A stretch of DNA of 48,209 nucleotides from NCBI GenBank assembly GCA_020536535.1, contig JAHLWZ010000907.1:3079-51287 (forward strand), read 5' to 3'. This stretch comes from Pelomyxa schiedti (Eukaryota; Evosea; Pelobiontida; Pelomyxidae). Under the pieces are notes generated by a model. That model was not told the origin of the DNA. It saw only the letters and a program-made list of their open reading frames with translations, and did no database searches. The first letter of the stretch is position 1. Every line of letters starts with the position of its first letter. Position numbers and translations under genes: made by a program. Below, one piece after another: positions 44,275 through 48,209 of this stretch.

Positions 44275-44626
44275 ACGGATCTACGACCACACCCACAACG
44301 CGTTGTTTGTTTTCAAAAATGAATCGCCAAACACAACGAAACTCGAGGTCAATCAGGCAACGAACGACACGTGTCAGAGATGTTGTCATCGAATTTTCAT
44401 GAGGAAGTCCCTGAAGACTACCAGAAACTCCACTCCTCAGTCTCCGAGGCATACTCTCTCTGAACTGCTTCCCGAGATCAGCAGTGATTCCATGTGACCA
44501 ATCGAGCTTGGGCTCTGAGGACACGTCTAGTCGGAGACATTCTGAATGGAAAAATGTTGATCTCCTTTCCGTCCTTTCAAAAACAATCATAGGAAAAAAC
44601 AGAAAAATTAAAAAAAACCAAAGGAA
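44275..44626. other. divergent promoter region of HSP90 and FKBP genes
   Basis: A 352 bp interval between two divergent starts. One open frame on the minus strand has no domain. No classical heat-shock element array was identified by eye. Confidence 0.35.
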
Positions 44627-45794
44627 ATGACAGAGACGACGTCAGCGACACCGGAGACCAAGATCGAGCCGACGACAACGGAGCCCAACGCGACACCCGC
44701 AAATACAACTACCACCACAACCGAAGGATCTACGCAGTCCACCACGTCAATTACCGCCACTGCATCTGCATCTGCTCCCGAATCTGCGCCCGCAACGACT
44801 ACAACTTCATCGCCTGCCTCTACCACTGATGCTACGTTCACGCCGCCCGTGAAGCAGTGGAAAACGACGTCGGAGTTGGCGTTGGTGTCCAAGAACAAGA
44901 TCGCCGGGTTCATAAAGCAATGGGCCACCGACGAATTTTTGGTGACCAAGGGCCTGGATGGATCCATTACCTCCATTGTGAAAAATGTACCTGAAACAAA
45001 GTTGAAGGCTGCCTATTTGTATGCTCTAACTTTCTTCCCTTTTGTTGGTTGGTGACTTGAACTGACGTTATTTAACAACCACAAACTTTCTTCTGTCATA
45101 GTGACCTATTCACTTCACAAGCTTGGCGCAAGCCCGGCAGCGCCCCAGCCACAAAGCCGGCAACCACCAAGCCAGCCGCCAAGACAGTTGAACCACAGCA
45201 CGCTGCCACACCAACAACTGCAACCACCAAGCCTACTACAGCTGCAAAATCGACTGCTGCAGCAACTCCGGCTGCGAAAACTGCCGCTGCTGCACCTGCG
45301 GAGAAGAAGCTCTTTACAAAATCCGTAAGTTTCCAGCAATCCCAATTTCGATTTTTAACAAACAAACAGGTGACGAAACGAGGGGATTCCAAAAACGTTG
45401 CAAACAAGGGTGACATGATTTCAATGAGGTACACAGGTTCCTTTGTTGATGGTAAGATTTTCGACTCAAATTCTGGCAAGAATGACAAGCCGCTAAAGTT
45501 CAAACTTGGAAGTGGTGAGTTTCTGACATTCCTTTTCCACTCTCAATTATATTCAGGAAGAGTGATTCGTGGATGGGATGAAGGCATTATTGGTACACTA
45601 ACAACACCAAGCATCAACACAACTTAAAACCCATCAATAACAACTCTCACATAGGTATGTGCGTTGGAGAGAAAGCCAGATTGGAGATTGAGCCGGCCTG
45701 GGCTTACGGGAAAAAGGGAGTACCGGATGCTAAGATTCCCATCCCACCCAACACCAAGCTCGTATTTGAGATTGAGTTGGTTGCCATTGACTAA
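44627..45794 (+). CDS. FKBP25-type peptidyl-prolyl isomerase (helical-bundle plus FKBP domain)
   Basis: Exon 1 (from ATG 44627) encodes a Thr/Ala/Pro-rich leader, then a helical segment (LVSKNKIAGFIKQWATDEFL, SITSIVKNVPETKLKAAY) matching the basic tilted helix bundle of FKBP25. Splicing at about 45018 joins it to FDLFTSQAWRKPG. A second Ala/Lys/Thr/Pro linker leads to FTKSVTKRGDSKN and the FKBP domain: DMISMRYTGSFVDGKIFDSN, FKLGSGRVIRGWDEGIIGM, ARLEIEPAWAYGKKG, PPNTKLVFEIELVAID. Active-site Tyr, Phe, Asp, Trp and Ile positions are kept, and the stop follows directly. FKBP25 proteins are nuclear, bind nucleic acid and chromatin, and isomerise Xaa-Pro bonds. Low-complexity linkers are longer than usual. 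Confidence 0.88.
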
Positions 45795-46346
45795 AACAAC
45801 CACCATATGTGGCCGGCCCTCTAGTAACCCCTAGTTGAGGTACCTCACTCCTTTACTTCTCCCCTCACTCACCAATTACATGCATGGACTAGTTTACCGC
45901 AAGCTACCATGGTCCAATCAACATCCCTGAAGAAGGTCATAAGGTCAAAAAGGAACCTGTAATACCTAAAACAAATGTTCCACCCCAACTGCAAACGGTG
46001 CTTTATTTTTTTCTTGCATAGTAGAGGTTATGTTGTTTCCAAGTGGTGTACATACAAGAAGAGCCAACTGGGATGCTAACATCTTCCCCATGCAGTTGTG
46101 GTGCCAGTGTCTTAATCAAAATAGGGGGAACATCAAACAAACCGGGAAACCAACTGAGTTTTCAATCTACGAAAGGGCCTACACGAACGACATTAGGGTA
46201 ACCAACGGTTGTTGTTCGTTGTCACGTTAATTTACTGGTAATGTACAGTTGACTTGGAACCCAAATACACCAGCCGGCAGATTCAATTCACGAGGAGAGG
46301 GGGGGGTGTTTGTTTGTGGTAGTGAGTGATTGTCAGAGCGCGAACA
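45795..46346. other. intergenic region between FKBP and the GAF kinase gene
   Basis: No gene is supported. There is an open segment around 45900-46010 (frame reading GPINIPEEGHKVKKEP) and a 66-residue frame at 46030-46230, both without recognisable domains or starts. They might be missed exons. Confidence 0.35.
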
Positions 46347-48209
46347 ATGCAACAGAACTCTGGAAGTGAATCCTCAGCAAACAGCGCGGCCACGTCATCA
46401 GCACCCACGTTGGTGTCTGATTTGAATGCTGCTGGTGGCATCCCATCATCGCGTTCCGCTGCAGCTGATGCGCGCGGAACTTCATCAGCTCCAGTGCCCG
46501 CTCCTTTTAAGCCAAATGACATTGGCATGTTTCATTTTGATGATTGATTCCCTTTTGCCACACTGACCTCTTTTTTTTCCTTTTCCCCCCTGTTTGATAT
46601 GCAGAGGATTTGAGTGATATTGTTAGACTGAGGGAATTGTTGAGGCAAGAAAGAAGAATCAAGGAATACCTCAGCATGGTTGGTGTTAATTACTCCCCTG
46701 GGTGGTACTTAACTGCAAGTAGCTGAGTCAATCTGCAACCTCATTGGATTCCACTATGAAGTCTTTCATAGATATGTTGAAACAAGACACGGTATATCGT
46801 TTTCCTGGGCCATTAACTGCTCCTAATTCCTTAAGGGGTGTGCAACCATTGGAATTAGACTTGCAGATCAAGGCACTGGTGACTTTCCCTACTACTATCA
46901 CGAAGGTTACTCGACGGAATTCCTAAGGTATTAGAATGTTACTCCATTCACCAAGTTGATTGATCCATAGGAAGGAAAATTCCCTTGTGAGGTGCATGGA
47001 AGGGAAAAGAGTACTCTCAGAAGGTATACTATTCACACCCATTCTATGGTAACTTACACTTCAAGGAACTTCGAAGTACCCATATGCACTCGACTGCCAG
47101 TATGTCACTCTCCACCACAAAAATTTTCCCTCTAATCACAACCTAGGTGTGGGAATGTGATTCTTGGGATTAACGACCCCACCAAACCTTGGTATACAAA
47201 GAAGGGCTCGTTTGCAACAAACGATCTACCAAATAACGTGGCACCACGGTTTCCCGAGGTTTGGAAGAGGTATTTTTATGTGCAAAAAAGGTAATAATTA
47301 TCTACCAGGTGGAGAACACAGCTTGTCCAATACGTGGGCTTTGCCTCAAGGAAGGTTTTGTATCTCTTATGATGTCGCAGATTAAAGTAGATGGAATGGC
47401 ATTTGGTCTTATTCAGGTAGTTAAAAATATCATTTCCACTGTGCCAAGACTCTAAAAAAGATTGCTGATAAAACTGCCAATCGCTTGCCTCCAGGTGTTA
47501 TTGAACTTGTGGAAATGCTGTCTGATGCAGTGGGTGGTGCTCTAAAGAAAACAAGTGAATATGTATTGCGCAAACAAGCTCTCCTTAAGTTGACTGCTGC
47601 TGTATGTCTCACAGCGTGGTTTTCCAACTCACTCATTCCAGTTGAGCTTATGCCCACCGGGAGCATATAAACCTGCACACCCTAATACTGACTTAAGTGA
47701 AACTCCACTTCTGGTTTGGACTCTTCTACATAGTTTTTTTTTAACTCCGGAAAGAAATCTGTTTCTCCCGAAGTCGGAGAGATCCTCACCAATTTCGGAC
47801 TGAGCCAGTATGTTCCACTGTTTGACGCTAAAAAAGTCACTACATTTGACCTCTTCTACCGCTTCAGGTGAGCCGTTTTAGTGCTGGATCTCCCTAACTT
47901 CTATTACCAAGTGAAAAAGTAGTCCCAGTTGGTATCTCACCTCTATCGTTGGAGAAGCTCAGGCTGAGTCTGTCGTGTTTTGTATTCAACCAAATACTGG
48001 ATGACGTGTTAGCAAACGAAGTAATTGGAAAAGGAGCATATGGAGTGGTAACTTAAACTATGCTTTTCCTTATTTTCCAATCTCACTATAGGTTTATCGT
48101 GGCTGCTGGCAAGGTACTACAGCAGTAGCAATAAAGCAAGTAAATAAAGCGTGTAACATAAACCAACTGAGGCAGGAGGCAGCCATTTTGAACTCTCTGA
48201 ACCACCCAA
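46347..48209 (+). CDS. GAF-SAM-protein kinase (TKL-like), truncated at the window end
   Basis: Begins at ATG 46347 with a Ser/Ala-rich leader (MQQNSGSESSANSAATSS). After an unresolved join near 46545-46605, exons encode LRELLRQERRIKEYLSM, then a GAF domain (TIGIRLADQGTGDFPYYYHE, GYSTEFLRKENSLVRC, LDCQCGNVILG, KPWYTKKGSFATNDLP, GLIQ, PPGVIELVEMLSDAVGG). This GAF subtype is typical of bacterial sensor histidine kinases. A SAM-like segment follows (LTNFGLSQYVPLFDAKKVTT, 47770-47970). Then the kinase starts: VIGKGAYGVVYRG and AVAIKQVNK, ending at an LNHP in the N-lobe where the window stops. The catalytic loop lies outside. It probably senses a small ligand or redox state through GAF and signals by phosphorylation (inference). 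Introns are short GT-AG. Confidence 0.72.

Noticed and set aside
1-48209. tRNA, rRNA and CRISPR arrays
   Set aside because: No tRNA-like T-loop box with matching acceptor stem, no rRNA motif and no regularly spaced direct repeats were seen by eye. A covariance-model scan was not possible.

Overview
The window is nuclear DNA from an intron-rich, gene-dense unicellular eukaryote. Genes on both strands are split by short GT-AG introns, mostly about 42-60 nt and T/A-rich, and neighbours are often only 75-400 bp apart. The gene content suggests an amoebozoan-like protist, possibly near the Archamoebae: a Cache-type membrane adenylate cyclase, a GAF-SAM-kinase, a PH-domain STE20 kinase, a full-length PPIP5K and a lineage-specific tandem family. 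This placement is inference from protein content; no rRNA gene is present to test it.

Left part (1-12 kb): a secreted papain-like cysteine protease (493-1612) is followed by three intronless tandem paralogues of an unrecognised family (1688-6315). Next come a PP6 regulatory subunit of the SAPS family (7265-10356) and a SET/NAP histone chaperone (10682-11951). Middle part (12-22 kb): a PPIP5K/VIP1 inositol-pyrophosphate kinase on the minus strand (12226-17054), the spliceosomal CCDC12/Cwf18 homologue (17637-18255), a transmembrane class III adenylate cyclase (18379-21429, minus) and a 107-residue coiled-coil protein (21777-22379).

Rearranged zone (22.2-26.1 kb): fragments of one broken gene lie in opposite orientations, joined by identical inverted copies with 5-9 bp microhomologies. 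They abut a 2.5 kb foldback structure with two diverged inverted arms of about 1.04 kb (23605-24640 and 25083-26121) around a 442 bp spacer.

Right part (26.5-48.2 kb): two minus-strand genes with overlapping stop and start (26517-29304), one with a tentative PCNA-like clamp region. Then a large multi-exon gene (about 29438-35135) whose scaffold matches bacterial VIT-VWA-TPR-DUF2135 proteins. Its linker carries six in-register RNA polymerase II CTD-like heptads and a long Arg/Ser-rich block. This is the most unusual finding. It is followed by a proline-rich, ubiquitin-like/RA, triple-PH, STE20-type kinase gene (35690-40868), a GRP94-like HSP90 without a KDEL tail (41074-44274, minus), an FKBP25-type prolyl isomerase (44627-45794), and the start of a GAF-SAM-protein kinase gene that runs off the window end.

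The genes do not form one pathway. Signalling predominates (two kinases, an adenylate cyclase, PPIP5K, a PP6 subunit), alongside proteostasis (protease, HSP90, FKBP), chromatin and splicing genes. Exon boundaries were read by eye from splice consensus and frame continuity, so composite spans are firmer than individual junctions.
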